Source of the DNA: Microbacterium galbinum
GTDB taxonomy: Bacteria; Actinomycetota; Actinomycetes; Actinomycetales; Microbacteriaceae
DNA: 64,000 nt
NCBI RefSeq assembly: GCF_023091225.1
Contig: NZ_JAHWXM010000002.1
Coordinates: 124,001-188,000, forward strand
Direction of reading: 5' to 3'
Shown here piece after piece: positions 28,424-37,828 of this stretch. The notes under the pieces were generated by a model that did not search any database, had not been told where the DNA came from, and was given only the letters and a program-made list of their open reading frames with translations. Numbering within the stretch: position 1 is the stretch's first letter; every line of letters starts with the position of its first letter. The position numbers were made by a program, and so were the translations under genes.

Positions 28424-28995
28424 GCGAGAACCTTCAATCCGGTGACGACGCGCTGCTGGAACGCGAGGAACGAGACGAGCTGCGAGAGGGTGATGATGCC
28501 GTCGGCCGACCACCCCGCCTCGACGAGACGCCCCAGGTCGTCTCCCGAGGCCTCACGCGGGCGCAGCACGAGCAGGTGCGCGTGGGCGAGGGCCGCGGCG
28601 AGGCGCTCCCCGAGAGCGGCGACCGCGGCATCCGACGGGGTGTAGCGCGATCCATCGGTGTTCTCGGACTGCAGACCCAGCTCGGTGTACGCGCCGAACG
28701 GTCCTGCGACCGCGGCGGACGCGGCCTCGGCGAGCGCGACCGCCGAGCGCTCGGCATCCGCCTCCTGCGCCCGTGCGGCGTAGAACGCCGCCGTCGGGTC
28801 GTCGGCGCCGGCGAGAGCCGTCGCGAACGCCGCGACGATCTCGCGCTCGGCCTGCGACACCTCCGCATCCGAGACGGGGGCGAACAGCGCATCGAAGCTC
28901 GCCTGCAGCTGATCGCGGGTGACGGGGCGACGGTGCCGCAGAGCGTTCAGCTCCGGCGTCACCCCCACGATCCGGTCGACGACGTCGTGAGTCAT
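28420..28995 (-). CDS. CMD-domain protein lacking cysteines
   Basis: 191 residues, alpha-helical, resembling the AhpD/CMD fold (C-terminal half with LLVLRPREAS and VEAGWSADGIITLSQLVSFLAFQQRV). It contains no cysteine at all, so it cannot use the CxxC chemistry of its neighbour. It could be a partner subunit of the CxxC protein or bind a ligand (inference). Similar to TIGR04029-type proteins by context. Joined by ATGA overlaps on both sides. Confidence 0.8.
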   Translation of the reverse strand: MTHDVVDRIVGVTPELNALRHRRPVTRDQLQASFDALFAPVSDAEVSQAEREIVAAFATALAGADDPTAAFYAARAQEADAERSAVALAEAASAAVAGPFGAYTELGLQSENTDGSRYTPSDAAVAALGERLAAALAHAHLLVLRPREASGDDLGRLVEAGWSADGIITLSQLVSFLAFQQRVVTGLKVLA

Positions 28996-30032
28996 TTGTT
29001 CTCCTCGAGTGTGTGGGATGTGAGCGTCTGGGACACGGAGTAGCCGAGGGCCGGGGCTACCTCGCCCGCGAAGAGCTCGATCGAGCGCAGCACGTGCTCG
29101 TGCGGGGCATCGACGGAATGCACCTGGAAGGCGACCTCGGTCGCCCGGGCGAGGGTGGTGTCGGCGGCGAGCGACTCGGCCACCTGCTCGGGCGTGCCGA
29201 GGTGCGTGTCGAGCGCCACGATCAGCTCTTCGAGACTGTCGCCCGGGATCGTCTGCCCCTGCGCCCGGAACCCCTCGGCGGCGCGGCGCAGCCCGACCTC
29301 GGCGAAGCGCAGCGCCTCGGCCCGGTCGTCGGCGACGAACACCGTGCGCGACGCCGTGATGCGCGGGGCGACGCCTGTGGGCAGCGCGGCGAGGTAGGTG
29401 TCGATGATCGGATCCTGCAGCGCCGACAGCGGCGCGTGCGGCGCTTCCGCCGAGCGCGGCTGCGTGCGCGAGAGCAGCAGCCCGTGCCCGCGGATGCCGG
29501 CGCGATGACCGCCGGGAGCCGAGAAGGTCGCCTGCCAGACGCGTTCGGCGAGGGTCGAGGTATCCGGGTAGATGGCGTTGCCCGCACCGACGTCCCGCCC
29601 CTCCAGGGCGTCGACCAGAACCTGGAGCTTGCGGTCGTAGGTGGCGGCCTTCGCGCGCACGTCCTCCCCGAAGGGCACGAACGACGACGGGGTGCCGCCG
29701 CTGCCGAGCCCGAGATCGACCCGCCCGCCCGAGAGCAGATCGGCGACCGCGGCATCCTCGGCCACCCGCACCGGATCCTCCAGCGGCAGCGTCACCACTC
29801 CGGTTCCGAGGCGGATGCGGGCGGTCTGCGCGGCGACGTGCGCGAGGAACACGAGCGGCGAGGGCAGCCCGCCCTCCGCGGCGTGGAAGTGGTGCTGCGC
29901 GACCCAGGCGCGGCCGATCCCGTGCCGTTCCGCGTGCTGGATCTGCGCGCTCGCGAGCGCGTACCGCTCGGCCGGTGGCGCATCATCGAGCAGCCGGGTG
30001 AAGAAGGCGACGGTGGGAGCGGATGCCGTCAT
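28992..30032 (-). CDS. Luciferase-like FMN-dependent monooxygenase (KPN_01858 type)
   Basis: 346 residues, bacterial luciferase TIM-barrel family. The motifs AWVAQHHFHAAEGGLPSPLVFLAHVAAQT and GTGVVTLPLEDPVRVAEDAAV are typical flavin-site regions. It needs reduced FMN from a separate reductase. It is probably an oxygenase attacking a C-S, C-N or carbonyl-adjacent bond in the compound imported by the upstream ABC system. ATGA overlaps join it to the ATPase gene and to the cysteine-free CMD gene. Confidence 0.88.
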   Translation of the reverse strand: MTASAPTVAFFTRLLDDAPPAERYALASAQIQHAERHGIGRAWVAQHHFHAAEGGLPSPLVFLAHVAAQTARIRLGTGVVTLPLEDPVRVAEDAAVADLLSGGRVDLGLGSGGTPSSFVPFGEDVRAKAATYDRKLQVLVDALEGRDVGAGNAIYPDTSTLAERVWQATFSAPGGHRAGIRGHGLLLSRTQPRSAEAPHAPLSALQDPIIDTYLAALPTGVAPRITASRTVFVADDRAEALRFAEVGLRRAAEGFRAQGQTIPGDSLEELIVALDTHLGTPEQVAESLAADTTLARATEVAFQVHSVDAPHEHVLRSIELFAGEVAPALGYSVSQTLTSHTLEENK

Positions 30033-31645
30033 GCGGGCACCTCCGTTCTGCCGGGGACCGCGGCGAGCAGTTCCCGGGTGTAGTCGTGCTGGGGGTCGTG
30101 GAAGAGTTCTTCGGTCGCGCCCTCCTCGACGATGCGCCCGTGCCGCATCACCGAGACCGTGTGGCTGATGCGGCGGACCACCGCGAGGTCGTGCGAGATG
30201 AAGAGGTAGGTGAGTCCGAGTTCGCTCTGCAGCGAGGCGAGCAGCTCGAGGATGCGGGCCTGCACCGTGACGTCGAGAGCGGAGACCGCCTCATCGAGCA
30301 CGACGATCTCGGGGTCGATCGCGAGCGCACGGGCGATCGCGACGCGCTGGCGCTGACCGCCCGACAGCTCGCTCGGTCGGCGCTGCGCGAGATCCTGCGG
30401 CAGCGACACCCGATCGAGCAGGGCGAGGGCTCGCTCCCGCCGCTCGACACTGCTGCCCACGCGGAAGCTCTGCAGCGGCTCGGCGACGATGTCGACCACC
30501 CGCTGCCGCGGATCGAGCGAGGCGAACGGGTTCTGATAGACGAGCTGGATGCGCCGGCGCAGCGCCCGCAGGCGCTCCCGTGATGCATCGGTCACATCCG
30601 CACCGTCGACCTCGATCGTGCCGGCGTCCGGTTGCAGGAACCGCGTGACCAGACGCGCGGTCGTGGTCTTGCCCGAGCCGGACTCCCCCACCAGCGCGTG
30701 CGTGGTGCCCTTGCGCACCCGGAAGGACACGTCGTCGACCGCGCAGAAGCGCTCGCGCCCCGCCACCCGGAACTCCTTGACCAGGTTCGACGCGACGATC
30801 GCATACGGCTTCTCGGCCGCGACCGCCGCCGCATCGCGCAGGAACGGCGGCGCCTCGGGGCGCCGGAAGCCCGTCGTGAACGCGGGGGCGTCGGCGAGGA
30901 GCTTGCGGGTGTAGGCATCCGTCGGCGCCTCCAGCACCCGTCCGCTCTCGCCTTGCTCGACGATGCGGCCGTCCTTGAGTACGACGATCCGCTGCGCGCG
31001 ATCGGCCGCGACACCCAGGTCGTGGGTGACGAGCAGGATGCTGGTGCCCTCCTCCTCGCGCAGTTCGTCGAGCAGGTCGAGCACGCGGCGCTGCACCGTG
31101 GCGTCCAGCGCACTCGTCGGCTCATCGGCGATCAGCAGCCGGGGGCGCAGGGCGATCGCCGTCGCGATCAGCACGCGCTGGCGCATGCCGCCGGAGAGCT
31201 CGTGCGGGTACTGCTGGGCGCGCAGCGCCGGATCGTCGATGCCGACCCGGTCGAGCAGTTCGATCACCCGCGCGCGGCGGGCCCGGCGATCCCGGTGACC
31301 GTGCAGCCGCAGGATCTCCTCGACCTGCGCCCCGATCGGACGCACCGGATCGAGCGAGGTCACCGGATCCTGCGGCACGAGGCCGATCTCCGGACCGCGG
31401 AAGCCGCGCAGGGCTCGATCGCTCCAGCCGGCGATCTCGAGTTCGCCGAGGCGCACGTCGCCGCTGTCGACCCGTCCCCCGGCGGGGAGCAGGCCCAGGA
31501 TCGCGTGCGCGGTCGTCGACTTGCCCGATCCGGACTCACCGACGAGAGCGAGGGTCTCGCCCTCGACGATCTCGAACGAGACGCCGTGGACGACCTCGCG
31601 GGCGCCGTAGGAGACCTTCAGATCCTGCACGCTCAACACGCTCAT
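30029..31645 (-). CDS. ABC transporter ATPase, two fused nucleotide-binding domains
   Basis: 538 residues, DppD-DppF-type fusion. NBD1 has GESGSGKST (near 38), LSGGMRQR and [11 protein letters not shown]2 has GESGSGKTT (near 325), LSGGQRQR and DEAVSALD. Second example of this layout in the window (compare 7189-8913). Starts at ATG 31645 in an ATGA overlap with the permease stop. Confidence 0.93.
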   Translation of the reverse strand: MSVLSVQDLKVSYGAREVVHGVSFEIVEGETLALVGESGSGKSTTAHAILGLLPAGGRVDSGDVRLGELEIAGWSDRALRGFRGPEIGLVPQDPVTSLDPVRPIGAQVEEILRLHGHRDRRARRARVIELLDRVGIDDPALRAQQYPHELSGGMRQRVLIATAIALRPRLLIADEPTSALDATVQRRVLDLLDELREEEGTSILLVTHDLGVAADRAQRIVVLKDGRIVEQGESGRVLEAPTDAYTRKLLADAPAFTTGFRRPEAPPFLRDAAAVAAEKPYAIVASNLVKEFRVAGRERFCAVDDVSFRVRKGTTHALVGESGSGKTTTARLVTRFLQPDAGTIEVDGADVTDASRERLRALRRRIQLVYQNPFASLDPRQRVVDIVAEPLQSFRVGSSVERRERALALLDRVSLPQDLAQRRPSELSGGQRQRVAIARALAIDPEIVVLDEAVSALDVTVQARILELLASLQSELGLTYLFISHDLAVVRRISHTVSVMRHGRIVEEGATEELFHDPQHDYTRELLAAVPGRTEVPA

Positions 31646-32580
31646 CGGACGTTCCTTCCCAGACGGTGGCTGATCCTGTTGGCGCTGAGCACGACGGCAA
31701 CGACCACGAGGCCGGGCAGCGCGGTGAGCCACCAGGCGGTCGCGACGTAGTTTCGGCCCTCGGCGATCAGCAGACCCCACTCGGGGGTGGGCGGCGGGGC
31801 GCCGTAGCCGAGGAAGCCGAGGGTGGAGATCGCGAGGATCGCGGTGCCGAACTGCAACGCGGCGAGCGCGGCGATCGGGGTGAGCGAGTTGGGCAGCACG
31901 TGCCGCCGCAGCACGGTGACGAACGTGCCGCCGCTGCCGTAGGCGGCCTCGACGTACTCGGTGCGCCGCACCCGAGCGACCTCGGCGCGCATGAGCCGCG
32001 CGAACGCGGCGACGCTGCCGAGACCCACGGCGATCGCCGCGTTCACGGTGCCGAACCCGAGCAGGATGATCACCGACAGCGAGAGCAGCAGGCCCGGGAT
32101 CGCGAGGAGCACGTCGACGACCCGCATGAGGATGTCGTCGATCACCCCGCCCAGCGCCCCCGCGACGGCACCGATGAGGGTGCCGAGGGCGAGGCCGACG
32201 GTCACCGCGATCAGGGCGCCGGAGAGCGAGTGGACGGCGCCGTGCACGACGCGGCCGAAGAGGTCGCGTCCGAGGGTGTCTGTGCCGAACCAGTGCGCTG
32301 CGCTCGGCGGCAGCAGCTTATCGGCGGGCACCGCATCGATCGGGCTGCCCGGCGCGAAGACCCCGGGCACCACGGCCCACAGCACGGCGAGCGCGACGAC
32401 GAGGAAGGAGAGATACAGCCCCCACGGACGCGCGCGCGGCGACCACCGTCGGCGTCGCCGCGAGGACTCGTCGGCCGCGGCATCCGTCTTCTCGGCTACC
32501 TGCCCGATGACGGCGTTCTCTGTGACGGCGCTCTCTGTGCCGATTTTCTCTGTATCGGCGGGCGAGACGGAGACGGTCAT
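31642..32580 (-). CDS. ABC transporter permease, DppC type
   Basis: 312 residues. The first about 50 residues are a hydrophilic cytosolic extension with repeated TE-rich pieces (TEKIGTESAVTENAV) and a basic patch (SSRRRRRW), unlike the short leader of its homologue at 8910-9824. The BPD_transp_1 core follows, with a coupling loop near EAAYGSGGTFVTVLRRHVLPN. ATG 32580 is in an ATGA overlap. Confidence 0.9.
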   Translation of the reverse strand: MTVSVSPADTEKIGTESAVTENAVIGQVAEKTDAAADESSRRRRRWSPRARPWGLYLSFLVVALAVLWAVVPGVFAPGSPIDAVPADKLLPPSAAHWFGTDTLGRDLFGRVVHGAVHSLSGALIAVTVGLALGTLIGAVAGALGGVIDDILMRVVDVLLAIPGLLLSLSVIILLGFGTVNAAIAVGLGSVAAFARLMRAEVARVRRTEYVEAAYGSGGTFVTVLRRHVLPNSLTPIAALAALQFGTAILAISTLGFLGYGAPPPTPEWGLLIAEGRNYVATAWWLTALPGLVVVAVVLSANRISHRLGRNVR

Positions 32581-33566
32581 GCGGGGACCTCCTGGGTGGT
32601 CGGGGAAGGCGCGGCGGGTGCCCGTCGCGCGCGGCCACGGCCCGTGCGTCGCTGCCGCGGATCGATGAGCGGCGTGACGAGGTCGACGGCGAAGCTGATG
32701 ATGACGAACCCGAGCGCCGACAGCAGCACGACGCCCTGCAGCACCGGGATGTCCTGGTTGGCGACGGCCTGCTCGGTGAGCCGGCCGATGCCCGAGCGGC
32801 CGAACACCGTCTCGGTCACGACCGCTCCGCCGACCAGCTCGCCGAACAGCACGCCGGCGATCGTGAGCACCGGCAGAGCGGCGTTGCGGGCCACGGAGCG
32901 CGTGAGCACCCACACCGGCGGCGCCCCCTTGGCGCGCACCACCGTGATGAAGGGTTGCGCCTGCACCTGGTCGATCGCGCGCACGAGTACCTGCGCCAGC
33001 GGAGCCGAGATCGGCACCGCGAGCGTGAGCACGGGAAGGATCAGGCCGCTCACCGGATCCGCGCCCACGACCGGCACCCAGCCGAGCCCGAACGAGAAGA
33101 CCTGGATGAGCAGGATGCCGAGCCAGAACACCGGCACCGCGACGAACAGCCCGGGCACCTGCCGCAGACCGTCGCGCAGCCACCCGAACGGTGACAGTGA
33201 CGACAGTCCCGCGACGAGCACCGCGATCAGCAGCGCGACAACGAGGCCCAGCGAGGCGAGCAGCAGCGTCTGCGGCAGCGCCTCGGCGAGCATCGTCAGC
33301 ACCGGGGTGCCGAACTGGGTCGAATAGCCGAAGTCCCCCGCGAGGAACCCGAGTCCCGCATGCAGGTACTGCTCCCACCAGGGCAGGTCCGCCCCGTAGG
33401 TGGCGCGGATGCTGTCGAGCTGTTCGGGAGAGAGCCCGAGGCTCGGGTCCGAGAACTTGATCAGGATCGCGTCACCCGGCAGCAGTTGCAGCAGGAAGAA
33501 GGTGGCCGTGAAGGCCGCGATCAGAACGATCGCGGCCTGCCCGGCTCGTCGGAGGACGAAGGTCAT
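32577..33566 (-). CDS. ABC transporter permease, DppB type
   Basis: 329 residues with an N-terminal helix, a large external loop and five further helices. The coupling loop is near VRAKGAPPVWVLTRSVARNAALP. It starts at ATG 33566, which shares one base with the stop of the substrate-binding protein (TGATG), and ends in an ATGA overlap with the second permease. Confidence 0.9.
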   Translation of the reverse strand: MTFVLRRAGQAAIVLIAAFTATFFLLQLLPGDAILIKFSDPSLGLSPEQLDSIRATYGADLPWWEQYLHAGLGFLAGDFGYSTQFGTPVLTMLAEALPQTLLLASLGLVVALLIAVLVAGLSSLSPFGWLRDGLRQVPGLFVAVPVFWLGILLIQVFSFGLGWVPVVGADPVSGLILPVLTLAVPISAPLAQVLVRAIDQVQAQPFITVVRAKGAPPVWVLTRSVARNAALPVLTIAGVLFGELVGGAVVTETVFGRSGIGRLTEQAVANQDIPVLQGVVLLSALGFVIISFAVDLVTPLIDPRQRRTGRGRARRAPAAPSPTTQEVPA

Positions 33567-35200
33567 CAGTGCTCCTGCAGCCAGACGCCCGAGAACGTCG
33601 GACGTGCGACGGACTCGAAGTCCACGCCCTGCACGTAGGTGGCGGCGCCGTACACCTGCGGCTCCTCGAACAGCGGGATCACGTACGCCTGCTCGGCGAT
33701 GTAGTCCTGCGCGGCCTCGGTGGCGGCGACGCGCTCGTCGGCGTCGGGCTCGGAGGCGATCGCGAGCAGCAGCGCGTCGAGCTCGGCGTCCTGCGAGATC
33801 AGCACGTCGCGGTTCTTCGTGAAGTACTGGCTCTTGATCACGTCGAGATCGGCCCGGCCGACCATCGAGTGGTAGAAGCCGGTCTTGAGCGGGTCGCGCG
33901 TGTCTTCGGCGTAGGTGCCGGCGTCGCCGGGCTTGACGGTCAGTTCGACGCCGATCTTCGCGAGCTGCTGGCCGACCAGTTCGAGCGACTGCTTCGACAG
34001 CGGCTGCGGCTTGGCTTCGTAGACGGTGATCGACAGGCGCTCGCCGTCCTTCTCGCGGATGCCGTCGGCTCCGGGCTCCCACCCGGCCTCGTCGAGCAGC
34101 TCCTCGGCCTTCTCGGGGTCGTACGCGTAGTGCTCCGACTCGTCCTTGTAGCCCAGTGCCTGCGACGAGAGCACCGACGTCGCCACCGGGTAGTTCTCGG
34201 TGAAGAGCGTGTCGACGACCTCCTGCGCGTCGACGCCGGCGATGATCGCCTGCCGCACGCGGATGTCTGCGAGCAGCGGATTCTCGGGGCGCAGCGCGAT
34301 CGAGTTGTTCACGCCGCGGGTCTGCGGGGCGTAGAGCGTGAAACCCGCGGCCTCGACGCGGTCCTCGTCGAACGCCTGCACGTAGCGCACGTAGTCGGCC
34401 TGACCCGAGAGCAGCGAGCCGATGCGCACCGAGTCCTCGGGGGTGATGAGCACGTGCACCGCGTCGAGGTAGGGGCGGCCCTGGTTCTCGGCGCTCTCCG
34501 GCGCCCACGCGTAGTCCTCGCGCGCGGCGAGCGTGTACTCGGTGCCGAGCTTCTCGTCCGAGACGGTGAAGGGGCCGGCGCCGACGATGTCGGCGGCGTT
34601 GCCCGCCCCGAAGTCCTCGATCGTGCCGTCGAGCGTGTCGGACGACAGCAGCCCGGAGTTGATCGTCGAGGTCGCCTGCAGGAATCCGGGCGACGGCGCC
34701 GTGAAGCGGAACGTCACGGTGTCGTCGTCGACGACCTCGCTGCTGGCGTAGTTGTTGATCGCCTCGGAGATCGTGAGTCCGCGATCGGCATCGCCGAGGC
34801 CGTAGGTGTCGAAGTTCTTCGCCACGACCGCGGCGTCGACCGGGGTGCCGTCCGAGAACGTCACATCGGGCTTGAGGTCGAACGTGTACTCGGTCGCGTC
34901 GTCGTTCACGGTCCAGTCGGCCGCGATCCACGGCTCGATCTCGAGCGTTTCCGGGTTCTGCCACGTGAGCCGGGCGGCGATGTTGTTGACGATGCCGCCG
35001 TTGGGGTAGAAGCCGGCCTGCGGCGGGTAGAGGTTCGTGTAGGCCTGGTGCTCGAGGTAGGTGAGAGTGCCGCCCTCGACGGGGTCGCCCGCCTCGGTCG
35101 GCACGTCGGACGGAGCCTGCGACGAGGAGCAGGCGACGAGGCTCGCCGCGAGGGCGAACGGGAGTGCGAGGGCGGCGACGCGGGTGATGCGACGTGTCAT
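33566..35200 (-). CDS. ABC transporter substrate-binding lipoprotein, SBP family 5 (KPN_01854-like)
   Basis: 544 residues. Signal peptide with lipobox LVAC at about residue 24, then the family 5 binding fold (WIAADWTVNDDATEYTFDLKPDVTFSDG). Ligand unknown; by context with luciferase-like monooxygenase and CMD proteins it is probably not a peptide. ATG 35200 has a GGAGGA RBS 7-8 nt upstream. First gene of the operon 27791-35200. Confidence 0.9.
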   Translation of the reverse strand: MTRRITRVAALALPFALAASLVACSSSQAPSDVPTEAGDPVEGGTLTYLEHQAYTNLYPPQAGFYPNGGIVNNIAARLTWQNPETLEIEPWIAADWTVNDDATEYTFDLKPDVTFSDGTPVDAAVVAKNFDTYGLGDADRGLTISEAINNYASSEVVDDDTVTFRFTAPSPGFLQATSTINSGLLSSDTLDGTIEDFGAGNAADIVGAGPFTVSDEKLGTEYTLAAREDYAWAPESAENQGRPYLDAVHVLITPEDSVRIGSLLSGQADYVRYVQAFDEDRVEAAGFTLYAPQTRGVNNSIALRPENPLLADIRVRQAIIAGVDAQEVVDTLFTENYPVATSVLSSQALGYKDESEHYAYDPEKAEELLDEAGWEPGADGIREKDGERLSITVYEAKPQPLSKQSLELVGQQLAKIGVELTVKPGDAGTYAEDTRDPLKTGFYHSMVGRADLDVIKSQYFTKNRDVLISQDAELDALLLAIASEPDADERVAATEAAQDYIAEQAYVIPLFEEPQVYGAATYVQGVDFESVARPTFSGVWLQEH

Positions 35201-35242
35201 GCGAGGGTCCTCCGGAGGGGTGTGCGGTGCGGGATGGGGTTC

Positions 35243-35248
35243 ACGTTA
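35243..35248 (-). promoter_or_regulatory. Possible -10 box TAACGT of the CMD/monooxygenase operon
   Basis: TAACGT on the minus strand would give a leader of about 35 nt before ATG 35200, with the RBS inside the palindrome CCTCCGGAGG (35209-35218). No convincing -35 was seen. Confidence 0.3.
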
Positions 35249-35280
35249 GGCAGAGCGATCGGTGCCGTGCGGCCGTGCGG

Positions 35281-36690
35281 TCACGCGTCGACACCGCTCG
35301 ACACGAGCCGACTCGACCCGACTCGCGGGGTAACACTCAGGCGCTCCCGGAGGGTCGATCCCTCGCGTCCGAGCAGACCGCGGCGGCGCAGTTCGGGGGC
35401 CGCGAGACGCGTGAACGCCTCGAACTGCGCCGGCTGGAAGGCCGAGAGCACGTTGAAGCCGTCGGCGGCGCCGGCATCGCGCCACGTCTCGAAGTGGTCG
35501 GCGACGGATGCCGCGCTCCCCACCACGAACGCACCGGGAACGGCGTGTGCGGCGACCAGGTGCCGCCAGGTGAGCGAGGTGCCGCGAGCGGACCCGGAGA
35601 TCTCGAGTCCGGCGATGCGGGCGAGGCGCTCGATCAGCGCCGCTCCCTCCTCGCCCAGTCGCTCGGCCTCGGCGGCGGTCACCGGGGCGTCGAAGGCCGC
35701 GGAGCGGAGCGGGTCGTCGGCCGCGACGCCGAGCGCATCCGCGAGGGCGGTGACCGAGCGGTTCACGGGGAAAGCCGGACGAGATCGCTGATGCTCCTCG
35801 GCCAGCGGGACGAGCGAGAGCAGCCGCGCCACGATGGCCTGGGCCTCGGCATCCGTCTCCCCGACCACGGGCAGCACCGGGGCGATGACCCGCACGGCCT
35901 CCGGCGAACGCCCGGCCTCGGCCGCGAGCAGACGCAGGCCCGTGCGCGTCGCCACCGCATCGGCCAGTGAGGGCGCGGCGATGAGGGCGAGGTCGGCCTC
36001 GGTCGCGGCGAGCGCGCGCGAACGCGGCGAGGTGCCCGCGTGCACGATCGGCAGGCGTCCCTGCGGGGGCCGCGCGACATTCAGCGGGCCGGTCACGCGC
36101 ACGTGCGCCCCCTCGACCCCGGCCTCGCGGAGCCCGTCGGGGTCGATGAGCACACCGCGATCGGCATCCGCGATCCAGGCGTCGGCGCTCCACGAGTCCC
36201 ACAGCCGGTCGAGCGCCGTGACGAACTCCTCGGCGCGGTCGTAGCGGTTCTCGTTGTCGGCGTGCGCGTCGCGGCCGTGGTTGCCGGCCGCCCGCGGCTC
36301 GACGCCGGTGACGAGGTTCACCCCGGCGCGACCGCCGGTGAGCACGTCGAGCGAGGCGAGCGCCCTGGCCGTCGCGTAGGGGTCGGCGTAGGTCGTGTTG
36401 ACCGTGGCGATCAGCCCGATCCGGGAGGTGACCCCGGCGAGGAAGAGCACCGCGCTCAGCGGGTCGATGCGCGCCAGCAGGTAGGGGTCGCGGAACTCCA
36501 GATCCGGACCGGTCGCGAGCCAGTCTCCGAAGAAGAGGTAGTCGAGACCCGCCTCCTCGCCCAGCTCGGCGATGCGTCGGAGCACCGCGGCGTCTCCGGC
36601 GGGATCGCGATGGGCGCCGGGGTGGCGCCAGCCGGAGGGATAGGCGCCGAGGGTGCGCACCATGGCGCCGATGATGAGTGGTTCGGTCAT
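35281..36690 (-). CDS. FMN-dependent monooxygenase, NtaA/SnaA/DszA family
   Basis: 469 residues, class C flavin monooxygenase. Signatures: FFGDWLATGPDLEFRDPYLLARIDPLSAV, the NTTYADPYATARALASLDVLTGGRAGVNLVTG region and DRAEEFVTALDRLWDSW. Family members oxidise nitrilotriacetate, EDTA, dibenzothiophene sulfone and similar compounds with FMNH2 and O2. A substrate linked to the adjacent ABC/CMD operon is plausible, but the gene has its own leaderless promoter (TACCGT, 7 nt, ATG 36690). An in-frame ATG three codons earlier (36699) lies inside the -10 box and is not used. Confidence 0.9.
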   Translation of the reverse strand: MTEPLIIGAMVRTLGAYPSGWRHPGAHRDPAGDAAVLRRIAELGEEAGLDYLFFGDWLATGPDLEFRDPYLLARIDPLSAVLFLAGVTSRIGLIATVNTTYADPYATARALASLDVLTGGRAGVNLVTGVEPRAAGNHGRDAHADNENRYDRAEEFVTALDRLWDSWSADAWIADADRGVLIDPDGLREAGVEGAHVRVTGPLNVARPPQGRLPIVHAGTSPRSRALAATEADLALIAAPSLADAVATRTGLRLLAAEAGRSPEAVRVIAPVLPVVGETDAEAQAIVARLLSLVPLAEEHQRSRPAFPVNRSVTALADALGVAADDPLRSAAFDAPVTAAEAERLGEEGAALIERLARIAGLEISGSARGTSLTWRHLVAAHAVPGAFVVGSAASVADHFETWRDAGAADGFNVLSAFQPAQFEAFTRLAAPELRRRGLLGREGSTLRERLSVTPRVGSSRLVSSGVDA

Positions 36691-36697
36691 GCCCGCC

Positions 36698-36703
36698 ACG
36701 GTA
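36698..36703 (-). promoter_or_regulatory. -10 box TACCGT, leaderless promoter of NtaA-family monooxygenase
   Basis: TACCGT, 7 nt, ATG 36690 on the minus strand. Confidence 0.55.
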
Positions 36704-36803
36704 GGAGCGCGGATCGCCCCGTGCTCGGTCGGCGAAGCCGCGGGTCACGCGGCGCAACAGACCGACATACGCCCCGCACGTCCGCGGTGTCGCAGGCACC
36801 CTC

Positions 36804-36809
36804 TACGCT
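36804..36809 (+). promoter_or_regulatory. -10 box TACGCT, leaderless promoter of Gfo/Idh gene
   Basis: TACGCT, 6 nt, ATG 36816. Confidence 0.55.
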
Positions 36810-36815
36810 GGGGAC

Positions 36816-37826
36816 ATGACTGGTCTTCGATGGGGAATCCTCGCGACGGGCGGCATCGCCGGCTCGTTCGCTTCCGACCTGCGCGCCGCTGGTCTCGACC
36901 TGGTGGCCGTGGGGTCGCGTTCGCAGGAATCGGCGGATGCCTTCGCCGCCCGCTTCGACATCCCGCACGCCCACCCGTCCTACGAGGCTCTCGTCGCCGA
37001 TCCCGACGTCGACATCATCTACGTCTCCACCCCGCACCCGATGCACCACGCCAACGCGCGCCTGGCGCTCGAGGCCGGCAAGCACGTGCTCGTCGAGAAG
37101 GCCTTCACGCTGAACCAGGCCGAGGCCGCCGACCTGCAGGCCCTCGCCACCGAGCGCGGTCTGCTCGCGACCGAGGCGATGTGGACCCGCTATCTGCCGC
37201 ACATGATCCGCGCGCGTGAGATCGTCGCCTCCGGCATCCTCGGCGAGGTGCGCTCGGTGAGCGCCGACCACACGCAGCTGCTGCCCTCCGACCCCGAGCA
37301 CCGTTTGAACGCGCTCGAGCTCGGCGGGGGCGCGCTCCTCGACCTGGCGATCTACCCGATCTCGTTCGTCTGGGACATCCTCGGTGCGCCCACCAGCATC
37401 CACAGCGTCGCGCGTCTGATCGAGACCGGTGCCGACGCCGAGGTCGCGACCGTCATGACCCACGAGGGCGGCGCCGTCTCGACCACGCTCTCCTCGTCGC
37501 GCACGGCCGGCCCGAACCGCGCGACGATCCTCGGCACGAAGGCCCGCATCGAGATCGATCGCTTCTTCTGGTCGCCGTCGGTGCTGCGCGTCATCGACCC
37601 CGAGGGCACGGTGCTCGAGGAGTTCGACGGGCGTCTCGACCCCGAGGCCGGCGGCCGCGGCATGCAGTTCGAGGCTCTCGCCGCCGAACGCCTCGTGCGC
37701 GAGGGGAACCTCGCCGGCGACATCCTGCCGCTCGCCGAGTCCGTCGCGATCATGGGCACGCTCGACGAGATCCGCCGTCAGATCGGCGTCCGCTATCCCG
37801 GCGAGTCGACCGGCGAGCAGGCCTGA
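36816..37826 (+). CDS. Gfo/Idh/MocA family oxidoreductase
   Basis: 336 residues. NAD(P)-binding Rossmann domain (GILATGGIAGSFASDL) and the C-terminal Gfo/Idh sheet domain. The usual EKP motif reads EKAFTLN, as in dihydrodiol-dehydrogenase-like members. It probably oxidises or reduces a sugar or cyclitol hydroxyl; the substrate is unknown. Leaderless start. The stop is followed after 2 bp by the NYN gene, so both are one unit. Confidence 0.9.
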   Translation: MTGLRWGILATGGIAGSFASDLRAAGLDLVAVGSRSQESADAFAARFDIPHAHPSYEALVADPDVDIIYVSTPHPMHHANARLALEAGKHVLVEKAFTLNQAEAADLQALATERGLLATEAMWTRYLPHMIRAREIVASGILGEVRSVSADHTQLLPSDPEHRLNALELGGGALLDLAIYPISFVWDILGAPTSIHSVARLIETGADAEVATVMTHEGGAVSTTLSSSRTAGPNRATILGTKARIEIDRFFWSPSVLRVIDPEGTVLEEFDGRLDPEAGGRGMQFEALAAERLVREGNLAGDILPLAESVAIMGTLDEIRRQIGVRYPGESTGEQA

Positions 37827-37828
37827 GC

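Noticed and set aside
35209..35218. CCTCCGGAGG palindrome as RBS-sequestering switch
   Set aside because: Too short and overlaps the SD itself; no alternative structure could be shown.
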